Shown: positions 24,201 through 35,485 of the stretch, in pieces
Numbering within the stretch: position 1 is the first letter of the stretch
Layout of the letters: each line of letters opens with the position of its first letter
Source of the DNA: Marchantia polymorpha subsp. ruderalis
Taxonomy: Eukaryota > Streptophyta > Marchantiopsida > Marchantiales > Marchantiaceae
DNA length: 64,000 bases
Direction of reading: 5' to 3'
Assembly (NCBI GenBank): GCA_037833965.1
Contig: AP031352.1
Coordinates: forward strand, 6,614,501 to 6,678,500
Program-made: the position numbers and the translations under genes
The notes under the pieces: generated by a model
Seen by the model: the letters and a program-made list of their open reading frames with translations, nothing else
Databases searched by the model: none
What the model was told of the DNA's origin: nothing

Positions 24201-27028
24201 CATTTGTGCTGAAAATTATGAGACAGATTGTGTGAGATCATTACTTTTGTGAGAAGAAAATTATGGACAGATTGTTGCAGTTTAGGAATCATTCCATGGT
24301 CTTCACTATCATATAAGAAGCAAGGCTTTTCAACCGCCTGATCTGTCGAGTTCTTATCTGCACGTCGATTTTGTGATGGAGGCAGCCTAGCAACTTGCTG
24401 TTGGACTCTGAGTGCCAAGTCAAGTTGGCAGACTTCGGTCTTGCTCGATCTGTAATTATCTGACTCCCTGCCCAATTCAATTTTGATAGCGTCGCCTTTA
24501 ATTATCAGTGTCAGGAAATTCTTTTGAAAATAGTGTAACTTTTGTGCAATGTGATTGGAGATTTGATATTCTGTCATGTGGTCAAGAGCTCTTCTATAGC
24601 CTATCCGCAAACCCGAGTCTTCTGGTAATCTTGGCAGAGATATTATTACCTTGCAGGTAGCTCAGTTGAAGGATGATGCTGGAAACATTCCCGTACTTAC
24701 TGACTACGTTGCAACAAGATGGTGAGGTCCTTGACAACCATATGCAAAAACTTTTTTCTCTGTAGATAGCTTTGTGATGTTACGCAGGACATGTAGATGG
24801 AAAAGATAAATGACATAATGTAGCTAATACTGGCGTTGACTATGTAGATTTGGAGCCAAGTCCGACTAAGTAAATGATTTTTCTTGTTGTTAAGTAGTGG
24901 TAGATAGAGAGAAGCTTAGAGTCGTTGAAAAGTCTGACATAGTACTTGGGAGCGTCATTAGGAATATGCAACTTTTATGTTTCTAGCAAACAACCTCTCT
25001 TGATTTCTCTTAGCTCCAATGAAGGTTAAGTTTTGAGAGCATAAACATCAGGCTAAGGAAGGTCTTTTTCGGGTGGCTTGGTTGGGTAAATAACAGGTAC
25101 AGAGCGCCTGAAATTCTGCTCGGTTCGACGAAGTGAGAGATTCTTGTCCTTTTGAAACTACCTAGGCAAAATCAGAAGTCAAATATGCCGCGAACATGCT
25201 GATTTCGTGATCTTCCGCTGATCGCTTCAATAACCCAATCCCTTGGACTGCTGTGCTGAGTGAAATGCTCATTTTGATGTCAAGGGCCAACATGCTGGAA
25301 TTTGTTCGTCTCTTCCCAGATACACATACGGAGTTGACATGTGGTCGAGTGGTTGCATTTTAGGAGAGCTTTTGAATGGAAAACCTATATTTCCGGGTAG
25401 TTGCACCTACAAAGCTCTCTGTACAATGTAATGTTTTTGTAACTATTGAAGAGAAAGAAAAAGTTACCGGAATTCTGTTCATGTTATGCGTTGTGATAGT
25501 TTGGATCTCGAATCATGACATTGACCAGGGTTATTCTTTTCATTCAGGTACATCAACTATGAATCAAATTGAGAAGATTTTGGAGGTTATTGGACGTCCT
25601 GCACCGGTACAAAAACTCAACTCAAAATACAGTAGATTACATCAGAGATTATTAGCCTCTTGGGTTTAGCAATTTTGGTGGAGTAAAGTTGAGTTCTGGA
25701 ATTAACTACGAGTGTTGAGCCTACTCCTGATTCTTCTTGATCTCTTTTGATGAACGAAGGAGGATGTTGCCGCCTTAGAGTCACCCTTCGCAGCAACGAT
25801 GCTGGATAATATGCCCACTCTCACCAAGTGAGTGATGTAGTTCAAATATATTCTTCTCTGCTTTATCTTTATCTCGATCAGGATAGCAGTAGTAGTAGTA
25901 GATTCCACTCTGTAGATTGCCAGAAAGTTGATCCTGCCTCAGTAAACTCTAGAAGTTGATTTTTGATCTCATATATGTAAGAAATGCGTGGATGTCTAGC
26001 CTCATCCACTGCCTAGTTTGTGGTCAGCGTTGCATTTGAGTGAATGACTGGCTAGAAGTAGGTTTCGGGAAGTTCCATAACTGTCCTAACAGCTTCACTT
26101 ATGTCTTCATGCTCATGACTTTTGTTACCCATGGTGGAAATATGGTGTTCTGGGTTGCATGTTCAGAAACTTCGCTCAAGTTTTTCCCACTGCATCCCCT
26201 AACGCTGAAGATTTACTTCACAGACTGTTGCATTTTAATCCAATCAAACGATTGACGGCAGAAGTGAGTTCATTCATGACGAATGCAACAGCATTTGCAC
26301 CTTTGCTCAGTCTAAAAGCACGAAGATCTCGTATAAAGCCTCACCATCATTGTCTTGGTCCCATTCGGATGTCTGTAGACAAGACAAAGACTCAGATTTA
26401 GATTAATCAAGGTCTGAACGAGACTGATGCTGGTACTGTAACTTCGTCTCCTCTCCGCAGGAAGCTTTGCGGCATCCTTATCTGGCACAGTTTCACAATG
26501 CTGCAGAGGAATCAATCTGTACGCGTATTGTCCGCATTCCAATAGATGATAATACCAAGTAACGCCAGGCCCAGACTCCCTTCTTCTCTTACTAATTTCA
26601 TTCTGATTGCAACACATGCAATCATGTATGAGGCAGAAGATCTTTCATGGATGACGGATGAGGCTCTGTTTTTAGTTGATGTATGAGTTATCTACTGATA
26701 GTTTTGTTGATAATATGAAGTTGGTAATCTGACGAAAATTTGGTAATTTGACGCCTTTTTTTTGGAAGTGGCCCAATTTGTTAAGGTGAATCAAATGTCC
26801 TTAGTGGGCTGTAGCATCTCTACTCTTTGAGCAGACCTTCAAACTCTTGGCAGGTTTACCATTTCGGAGTACCGTGAGCGCCTTTACCAGGAGATAGTGC
26901 AACGAAAGAAGGAGATAAGGAAGAAACTCAGAGAGAAGGAGCGGCTGGAGAGAGACACGCCTTCTAGAAATCAGCGTCGACCTAAGTTCCGTGCTGCTCA
27001 TTTTGGAAGTCCAAATGGGGCTGCTTGA
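21219..27028 (+). CDS. MAPK15: ERK7/MAPK15-type MAP kinase (15 exons)
   Basis: Exons read: 21219-21401, 22163-22261, 22654-22712, 22885-22946, 23220-23275, 23563-23634, 24386-24451, 24658-24722, 25097-25132, 25320-25396, 25548-25606, 25760-25827, 26167-26263, 26461-26558, 26854-27028; 423 residues. Kinase marks are complete: Gly loop [11 protein letters not shown] (59-69), Lys in VVALKKI (about 81), Glu in FREVMFL (99), HRDIK (173-177), DFG (193-195), activation loop [14 protein letters not shown] with TDY at 214-216, WSSGCILGE, and the final [51 protein letters not shown] and the short basic tail are characteristic of ERK7/MAPK15 rather than of the angiosperm MPK groups. This class self-activates and acts at ciliary bases and centrosomes in animals and protists; a role in sperm flagella here is inference. 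Intron 2 begins GC, not GT. All other introns are GT-AG. The N-terminal 45 residues are Gly/Ser/Lys-rich. Confidence 0.93.
23940..23983. repeat. 22-bp tandem duplication in an intron
   Basis: The unit CTTCAGGTGGATGAGCTAGTAT occurs twice in immediate succession within kinase intron 6. It has no evident effect on the splice sites. Confidence 0.75.
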
Positions 27029-28266
27029 TTTTTCACCTGCACGTCTTAATTTGTTCGTTCTTAAATCCCTGTTTGTTTATGGACTCTGTTCAGTGGGCTG
27101 GATTCTACACGATAGACCAGTAGGTCTTCCAGGGTGTTAAAAATATCGTCCATGTGACATTTCCTCTGCATGGTTTTGTTGTGCCTCGTGATTTATGAGG
27201 AGCTTGATGTCTGTGCTGATGCAGATCAAGGTCTGAAAGCGTCAAAAGGGTTCCAGATAAGAAGAACGACAGTAGGATATCACAGAAGACTCAGACGATC
27301 GCTGGCTCTCAAAGGATGCTGTCTAGCGCACCTGTGACTTCAAAAGTAGCCAACGACAGAAACACAAGAGAGGAGCATTCATGGTTGAAAAGAGCTGGTG
27401 CGCGCTTGAAGCTTATAGCTCAGGCCAGCCCATTCCATCATGTGCAGCAACGAAAGCAGATATTCCTGTTTTGAGCAAGTAAAAATGTCGATGTACAATT
27501 CCACTACCTTATATCCATTTCGATACCACTACAGGTTTGCGTTTGAAGGGAATCTGCTGCTTTTCAAGTGAGGTTTTAAGCCCGAAAGAAGCAGGTGATT
27601 TTTTTGTTTAGAATCATTATTGTTGTTTAGAAGCAGTAAGGGGGATGGATGGAGATTTTCGGAGATGGGAAGCTTCTTTGGACTGGCCATGAAGAGAGTT
27701 TATGTAGATAAACATGAAGGATTAGGTATGAAGTTTCAGTGTCAATTTTCTTCGATAGTACAAATCATCACAGTGAAGTCCCACGGACACCTTTTCAATC
27801 ATTGACGATGAGGATTTGAGGAGGATTCGATTTTACTCCCTACTGCATATCCATCAGATTGGGAGGAAGCAATTGTTGGAAAATTCTTTCAGGACCTGGA
27901 ACCGGTTTCACACTGTTCCAGTTGTCATTCGTCTTCCAAGCAGCCGAGACTCCTAGTTTGTGTGACATTCATCATGTATAGAACTAGAATATGAACGGAG
28001 GTTTCGTTAGTAAGCTTGAATTGAGTATGGTATTGGGCTTTATATCAAATTTTTTTTCCTCAAGGTGTCTGTGTGTACTGCAAGATATGACAAGAACTCT
28101 TCTTGTTCAAGACATGAATTTGGTTTGTTATCGGTTCGAGTGTCGAGTTGATGAGCATGTTTGGGTTACAAAATCGAGATTCTTAAGATACACAGAAATT
28201 CCAGTAATATCTGTCGAAAGGACTCGAATTAACGTCTTTCTAGCTGCTGTTTCATCCACGATTCGA
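27029..28266. other. Convergent 3' flanks of the kinase and carboxypeptidase genes
   Basis: An acceptor-like site ends at 27224. After it, 27226-27474 is open for 82 codons with polar, basic content, in phase with no obvious donor in the last kinase exon. It may be an alternative 3' exon or UTR. From about 27500 to 28266 I see only short frames. The plus-strand frame at 27991-28365 overlaps the carboxypeptidase's last exon in antisense and looks like chance. Confidence 0.45.
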
Positions 28267-31200
28267 TCATTGCTTTACCAAACTCCGGTTGATCAGCAGG
28301 GACCTGCACAAGCAATTGAAGTCAATGATGGAAACCTTCTGGACTTTGTCAAGCAGTGCACCTAGTGGTATAGTGGTATGGATAGCTGGAAGGATCTGCA
28401 TTAATTCTCTTGACGAGTTGCTCACGTCCAAGGCCGACGCAGGTAATCTCAAATTGTCTGAAACATTACCTGATGTCCAGCTCCAGCCACAACGACGTGT
28501 GTGAGATTCTGTCCTCGTCGCCAGTACCCAGCAAGCTCTCCGTTCACCTTCCACACAGATCTCTCGCCTCTCCAGAACGAGGGGGCCCCGGGCCACTCAA
28601 GAGTACGCATCCATGCCTCTGATCCAGATGGCCCGTCTTTGGCATCGTAAATTCCTTGATACAGCAACACAGGATATCCCATCCTCAATATCTCCTCTAC
28701 CATCCATTTCGTACTCTTCATTGTATCCTGAATCAGCAAAGAGAAACGTAGATTACACACAATTACGACATCAGCTGGTATGGCTTTTGATCGAGGTTTC
28801 TGGAAATCTGTCATTCCAAATCAGTACACAGAAGATAAGAGTTTAAATCTGGATGATATATACTAAATGCTTAATCTCGCGTTTTTCATCAGTCAGGTTC
28901 TGATCGACACTCGAAACTCGCTGTGTTCATGTGATATGAGCTGATGTCTCTCTTGAGGATTCAAACATGTTCCACCTGACCCGTCTTAGTCCCCAAGAAC
29001 GTTTCAAACTGAGTCTGGCACAAGGCATCTCTGGGACTAGTACCACACTGATTAAATTCGACAACGGTGACGAGAATTTAAGAACAGTCAGACGCACGGA
29101 GCAAAACTGGCAGAACTTAAATCAATTCAATCGAAGTCCGAGCCCAAGGGCTCAGGTTTTAAGGTACTTCTCATGATATGGAAACTAAGGAAAAGAAGCA
29201 TGGCTTGAAGATGATTATGAAGACCAAGGCTAGTCACTCTCATGCTCACCAACGATCTCTCCACATTGAAAAAAGTGAAGTCGTTGTATGAGAGGGTATG
29301 GAACGTACTGAACAGTCGACACAATACAAGCCTCGCCTCTATCACTGACACCTACAAGACAACTAATTCGCTGCCTTGTCCTTTTGTAGAAGAGTACAGT
29401 ATGAGATGGGATGTGCAGTACTGTAGTAGTGGAGATGAACACAGTCTAAAACATAATACGTGACGTGCATGGGCAGTGAAATGATTGTGTACCCCACATC
29501 AAGTGCTACCGCGTAGGTGTAAAGCTCTGCATCTAGTGACCGTAGAGGTCTGATATTGCTGAAGCTCAGTGGCCGAAAATAGCTCTGTCCTTGCAGTTCA
29601 CTCTTTAATGGAAATACATTGAAGACATACGTATAGAATTATCGTGCGACTTCTATGTTCACTAAATTCCTAATGTACAATATGTACCAGAAATAACTAC
29701 CGCGACAATTTGGACCTTTAAAAGTTGGATAAGTCCAAGTCAAAATCTTGTCTTCCTAACATAACATTAAATAAAGCCGACAATGAATACCTGAGCCTTG
29801 ATCTACGCTAGGAGAGTGGAGTGATACTCATCCCTTGTGCTGTAAACGACATTTCTCATCTTGTCGACGACATCCCTTACACTTGAAATCTCTGATGCTA
29901 GTGTAAACAGATGGTTTCAACTAGATCCCTTGACAGCCGCTATCAGTTGTATCCCATGAACTAGATTGTAACAATGGGAGAATTCAGAAATCACAATGAG
30001 ATGTGGAGAAGTGTGAAGACTTGACACAGTTATACTCAAACTTTGTGATCTCATAGACCTCTCACGCTCCTCAGACCTGATTGGGAAAGGCGATCTATTG
30101 CTACACTCGCATGTAACTAATAGATTTTTATTACCATTGAGATCTGGGGCTACTCCAGCTGCATCTTAGATTAACCGTTTACATTGACCATATGCTTTCT
30201 CTACGTTCCTCGTTCGTGAGGTCAAACCCAACATATTGAATCAGAAGTTGAAGGGTTCAAGACTTTTGGTGATAGTAGATCGGAGATAACCTGAGCCATG
30301 ATTGCCCTGACTTTCCTTCTGCAGCTGACCCACTCGGCGTCCTCATCCACTCGCAAAGCCCTCTTGACAGGAGGAGAGTTTAAGAAATGTGCCAAAAACT
30401 CCTCCCCCTCCTGCACGCTCACAAACACGATCTTCAGTCATTCCACTCTCCACCCACAGCAAATGCCATACCTTCATCGAGTCGAGCTTGCAAGTGTAAC
30501 GAACAAACTTCTCACCTGCGAATGATGATACTTGGTCGTTCTCCGAATATCCAGCAATGTTGCAACACCGCTGGTCTTCTCGATGTAGCTACATATCGCC
30601 GTCCTCCTCTCATGTGCTCTTAACCATTTGTCCCTGCAAGCGAGCATGCATATGCATGAGACTGAGTGCGAAGGCCGGGCTGACGTTGTTGTCACTTGCG
30701 CCCCTCTACTGAAGAATCAGACGCAGCTGGTGGCAATGGGCAGGAGAGCGGAAGAGAAACCTGTCAATAAGATCGACGACCTCTCTGGCCAATTTGTCAA
30801 CGTGGGCTGTCTGGCGTTTGTCGAGCAGTCCGAAAGAGAAGGCCACCTCTCCATGGCACTGAACCTGCACCATGGAATGGACATGGAGTGTTTTGAGCTC
30901 GCTGTAGCGAACGGGTGTGGTGAAGCAAGCGGGCTATGGAGTAAGTGATAAATGATGGTTTTGTCTTATCATGTGAGATGGAATCTGACCTGGGTTCGGG
31001 GGTCTGTGAGTCCATTTCCGATGGCAATTCCTGCCAGCTGGTGTTTCAGAGTCCCAGCACCTGACCTGGATTGGTGCAAAATGTGATATGCTAAAGCAGG
31101 GACGTACTTGCCGGCGTAGCTCTCTCCCGCCAGGAACAATGGTCTTGTTTTGAAGGTCGGATTTTCCTCGAGAAAACTCAGGAGGGCAAACTCCAGGTGT

Positions 31201-32053
31201 TTGGCAACTCGTTCCTGATCTGTTGGAATATCCATATCTGATTCGGCCACACTGAATCCGGTGCCAACAGGACTGTCCACGAACAAAAGTCCACACCTGC
31301 CATGACATGAAGCAGATATCCAATCAGACATTTTATATTTAAAAGTGTAAGGTGTCCCAGACTGACGAGCAGATCTCAGCAAGAAGAGGAGCCCAGTTTG
31401 TCAGCACACGCGCACCATCGGCGAAAGTGGGCATGACGTCAGGGTCTGTCATGATGAATGTCATGGATCTTTAATGGATATGTGCTCGTCAATGTGAATA
31501 TGATCAATCATTCCAATTAACGTCACGGAGAATTCCAGATGCACACTTCATAGTTGGAAGTTTCATTGATTATATTGTTTGGACTGTTTGTTTTTATCTC
31601 GTCCAATTCTCTCAAGACTACATGTTGATTGAATTAGCAGTCCAGATGCTTTGATGTCAGATAAGAAGCGCCAGTAGGGGAACAATGCGCCAGCATACGA
31701 CATTCGTACGCTATTTGTATTATGAAAGGGTTCCAGAGTTTTCGGCTGAACGTTTGCTCATACTTGCGATTCCATGCGAAAGAATTCGGACGAAGGATGC
31801 CATCTTCTGCAACCACCCAGGGGCCGAGCTCATAGAAACAGCCAATGAGACTTGAGCAACCGGGACCACCATTCAGCCAGAGCATAAGTGGGGTATCACT
31901 CCTGGCTGCGGGGCTGTTGGAAGCTTCATAATATACATAGTATACTCGAGATCCAGTTGTTCTATCAACGGGTAAGTAGCCTGATAGTGTCGGAAGCGCT
32001 TCTTTGATGAAGTGAAAAGGAAGCGGAGCAAGCTCATGGTCCTGTTCCTGCAT
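28267..32053 (-). CDS. SCPL50: Serine carboxypeptidase-like 50 (7 exons)
   Basis: Exons in reading order: 32053-31764, 31296-30990, 30864-30761, 30633-30516, 30410-30291, 28727-28470, 28395-28267; 441 residues, all GT-AG and phase-consistent. It belongs to peptidase family S10 and follows Arabidopsis SCPL50 closely: EALPTLSGYLPV, LWLNGGPGCSS (oxyanion region), WNRKCGLLFVDSPVGTGFS, catalytic Ser in GESYAGKYVPA (about 156), GNGLTDPRTQ, catalytic Asp in YQGIYDAKDG and His in VVAGAGHQ. The last exon follows a 74-base intron and supplies the LPAIHTT segment in place of the usual VPTDQ. Such enzymes are normally secretory or vacuolar, but this start (MQEQDHELAPLP) has no signal peptide. An upstream signal exon is possible, since an acceptor-like CATGCAG touches the ATG. 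The intron before the DTMKS exon is 1563 bases. Confidence 0.9.
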
Positions 32054-32067
32054 GTCATAACCCAGTC

Positions 32068-33568
32068 TTAAGAGATCTGAGCTTGCGGAACAGGAACATT
32101 CTCTAAACCATATTCTTGAGAAATCAGGTTCTGAGAATCATATTTGTGTATGACTTCGCCATCTTTTGCCCACAGGTCAAGCCTGATTCAAATCAATGCA
32201 GTTGCTAAACCTTTTCTCACCAAAGCTCCCAATTTCTTTAGCTTCTTTTGATGGGGCTCTTGTTTCTGGTTTCATGATATTGATTTGCCGACACCATAAT
32301 TCCTTTGAATTTTCTACCAATTCTTTGCTTGATCAGAAATGTGTTGACCTCAAATTAATCGGACCATGGTTCTGGTGTAGGTAAATATACCTGACACCAA
32401 ACGTGAGCTCTGTGGTCCAGACTACACCACTTGAATCACAAGCTGTTTATCATGGATTTCATGCATCATGATCTGGGTAGCTTTCGATCAGATTGACTAC
32501 CAGTGTAGTTGGGTAATAGCAACTAGGGAAGTGTCGTGAGTACGTGGATAGAACCTTACGCGTCGTACTGGAGATTCATCGGCCCCACCGTCGGTTCGAT
32601 CTATGAAGTATGCCATCTATGACCTCAGTTTGGCCACGGTGACCCAGGTTTGACTCTCGATAAACTGATGGCAGCTGAAAAAACGAATCATGCAAATATT
32701 ATGCAAATTAGTCAAGCTCATTGATTCCTCCGTAATCATGGGCTTGAAACAAGGCACTGAATGGTTCAAAGCCTGAACCGAAGAGTTCACATTTCATACA
32801 AATTTTTACTGTCTGCACTTCAACAGAGTTTCAGCTAAGTCGGTAGTCCATGTCGTGGGATGAGACAAGCATCACGATTAAAGTACAACGTACTTTATTC
32901 ACACTCGGACCTGATACTACCTACTGCAGATATGACCATCTGGTACTGGTGTAACTCATATGAAATGTACTTTTGTGTGTGGCATGAGCAGACTGCGTTG
33001 ATGAATCGGTTTCTTGTAGCAAATGAAGTGAGAGCTGATAGTGAAGAAGAGCTCAGCTGATATAACCGTCTGGTCTCGAGGTCCACTGGCCCAACAGAGG
33101 AAGTTGGGGTATTCTATGGAATAGCGGTGAGGAAGAGTCACGTACTGCTGTGGCTTGGCGTTTGATCTGAGTGGACAATGGTTGCATATTCGCGAGGCTC
33201 TTGGACCAGACTTCTCCGCCGAGTTGAAGTATTGGTGAGATGGATGGGTCAAGAGTCTTCAGGTGGCAACCGCAAGGACCTGATGGCGAGACAGCATTGT
33301 TGCACGATTGGACGAAAGCTGGAAGAACTGGGTTCACTCCGCGTGCCACGTCCTGCATCTCTCTGTGGAAATGTGCTCGTCCCCTCAGCTCATGCAAATC
33401 CAGGTACATGGAGACGTCTCAAGTGCACTTTCGAGAAATTTTATCTCCTACACGCATTGTTCTCGAGGCAATCGATTTCAGCTTACATACAACGTGCACT
33501 GTCACATCCGTGCCCGTCTGAATGTGCTCTAAACTCTTCTTTGATTGCAACAGAGAATTGGAACTCAT
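32068..33568 (-). CDS. Unrecognised small protein gene (5 exons)
   Basis: Exons in reading order: 33568-33491, 33327-33280, 33113-32937, 32674-32589, 32182-32068. All four introns are GT-AG and all junctions keep frame, giving 167 residues from ATG in a good context (CCACCATGAG). I recognise no family. The N-terminus (MSSNSLLQSKKSLEHIQ) is polar. The middle (LETRRLYQLSSSSLSALT) looks amphipathic and helical. Then come a Cys/His patch (NAVCSCHTQKYISYELHQYQ), LGHRGQTEVIDGILHR, and a tail with DLWAKDGEVIHKYDSQNLIS. No signal peptide or membrane segment is visible. The stop lies 14 bases from the carboxypeptidase ATG on the same strand. An in-frame stretch upstream of the ATG is open, so a 5' exon may be missing. 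The phase agreement over five exons is the main support. Confidence 0.55.
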
Positions 33569-35431
33569 GGTGGATTTCAGCTCTTCCACAGTGCCTAGAC
33601 AGCAGGGAGCTTGGATCATCTGACCTACGAGGACTGGGTCCGCTAACTAACCCAAACCTTCTCTCTTGGACAGCTCCATTAATCTGGAGTTCACTGAATA
33701 ACCAAGTCATCAGCCCTATGAGCTCCGCTTTCTGACACTAAGTCAGTGCGCGATGCGGAGGAACAAATCAACGAATTTCGCGCTTGGGGCATATGCTTGC
33801 CATCGAAGAATCCTCGCTAGTTTTCTGTATATTAAAGCCAGAACAAATTCGTGCAGCGTTCGAGCTCGTGATTCAGCTTTTCCACCACCCGCATCAAATG
33901 TGTCCGAGGCTTACAGTTCTCTGATGTTCTCATGGCGTTCTCTGGAAATTACGAGACCTAGAAGCTCTGATTGCTAGATTACGACATTATAAAAAGTAGG
34001 GTTTGCCTGAGATATTCACCGGGCATTTTGCAGTTCATGGGCAGTCAACCGACAAGTGTTCTGGTGGAGGTGCGGCGGCGGTGGATCACAAATACCGAAA
34101 ATTGATGCGATTCCGGACAGGGGACCTGCGAGGAACAAGAGGACGATGAGGGCACGTGAGCAGAGAAGACGAGCCGAAGAGTGGAAGTGAGGTGACAGAG
34201 GATCAGAAACAATGAAGCTGGTGTTTGAGCCAGGCGAAAACTTTGATCGACCAGCCGCAGAAAAGGACGACATACAGAGCACCAAGCATGAGTTGCAGCG
34301 AAAAAATCATCAGATCGATTGGACGAACTACTTCCCCGTTTCCGCCCGTCGATGTTTCGCCGTGCTCCCCTCGCACAAATCATCCATTGCGGCTCAATTC
34401 CGCGGTCATCTGCTCCATCCGCCTCCTAAAGCGACCACCGTCGCCATCCCGATCCCCTCACTCCCCTCTCCTCCCCCGTGCCCTTCCCGTGAGTCCAACA
34501 TGGAGTCCATACGACGTGCCCTTCCCATCCGAAACGCTCTGCTCGTCCTCTTCCCTTCGATCGTCCGCAACCTTCAGCAGCGACATTCCGATGGCTGCCC
34601 ATTTGGCGTCCGCGGCAGCGACAGTGGAAGTCCACCTCGCCCGCCCTTCCTAAATCCTCTGATGGGTTTCCACACGACGCCTCGCGGGAGCATTGCAGTG
34701 ACAGTGGCAGTGGCAGTGGCAGTGATGGCCTCAGTGCGAACGCTCGCGATCGTGTGACGGCGTTGACGTCACGAGTCCCCCGCCACCATGATTATCGGCG
34801 TTGCAGCGCGACGGGTAGCATCTCAGGTCGACGAAAGATGACATTTTCGGTGACGAGCAGAGCACATATGCATCGACGGGGCATTCGTTCGTTCGGCAAT
34901 ATTATCATCGATCGTCCTGGACAGACCGACAGAGGTTCCATGAGAAGGGTGCTCGGCAGGGGTTTAATTTCCAGTGGAAGGTGGAGGGCAGGGAGCGCGA
35001 GATTGAGTGAGAGATTTTGATGTGATACTGACCTGCTTCGTGTGCCCGAGCGGCCTCGTTCTAACGGAGGCTGGGGGCAGTCGGGCGACGAGGCCACGAG
35101 CGCGAGGAGCATGTCTGGTACGATTAGGTTCTGCCAAGAAACTGGTCATTCGTGCGCCTCTTCTATCGGAGCGCAACCTTTGAGCCTCGTTCTCGACAGC
35201 CGCATACATCGGAGAGCAATGCCGGCCGTGGCTCACCGGGGCAGAAGCGAGGGCAGCAGTCGTCGGGGAGAGCGAGCCCGGTGCTTGAAGAATGTCCCAA
35301 CCTGCGACCTCGATCACCACCTCCCGAATCAAGAGGCTCGCTCGTACCGCCGAGGATTCGATCGTTCTGATCCCGTTCTCCGACGAGTCACAGCCAATCG
35401 TGATCCACTGATCCGCTGATCCAAGACCGCG
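33569..35431. promoter_or_regulatory. Shared upstream region of the unknown gene and the F-box gene
   Basis: The flanking genes diverge from here. GC content rises from about 34050 to the F-box gene. Open frames occur on both strands (plus strand 34212-34757, minus strand 34792-35112 and others) but are low in complexity and carry no domain, so they are probably promoter or leader DNA. A short (CAGTGG/CAGTGA)n run lies near 34697-34725. No convincing TATA box stands out. Confidence 0.4.
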
Positions 35432-35485
35432 ATGAGTCTCCCGTCGTGCTCATTCCGCGACTCCGCCGAAGCGCAGTGGGCATGA
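35432..35485 (+). promoter_or_regulatory. Upstream ORF overlapping the F-box start codon
   Basis: An ATG at 35432 opens a 17-codon frame whose TGA (35483-35485) shares bases with the F-box ATG at 35482-35484, making an ATGA overlap. This arrangement usually lowers main-frame initiation or makes it depend on reinitiation. Whether the transcript includes this ATG is not known. Confidence 0.6.

Noticed and set aside
27991..28365. Plus-strand frame of 124 codons
   Set aside because: It runs antisense into the last carboxypeptidase exon, has no domain, and its open length is ordinary for this composition.
28351..28400. tRNA-like start (GCACCTAGTGGTATAGTGGT) resembling tRNA-Gly or tRNA-Asp
   Set aside because: No T-arm box, anticodon stem or acceptor stem follows. 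The bases are the antisense of the last carboxypeptidase exon.
28396..28469. Apparent frameshift near the C-terminus of the carboxypeptidase
   Set aside because: The segment is explained by a 74-base GT-AG intron that restores the frame and an LPAIHTT segment in the place of the usual VPTDQ.
34212..34757. 181-codon plus-strand frame upstream of the F-box gene
   Set aside because: Pro/Ser/Arg low complexity ending in a CAGTGG-type microsatellite. No domain and no conserved start.
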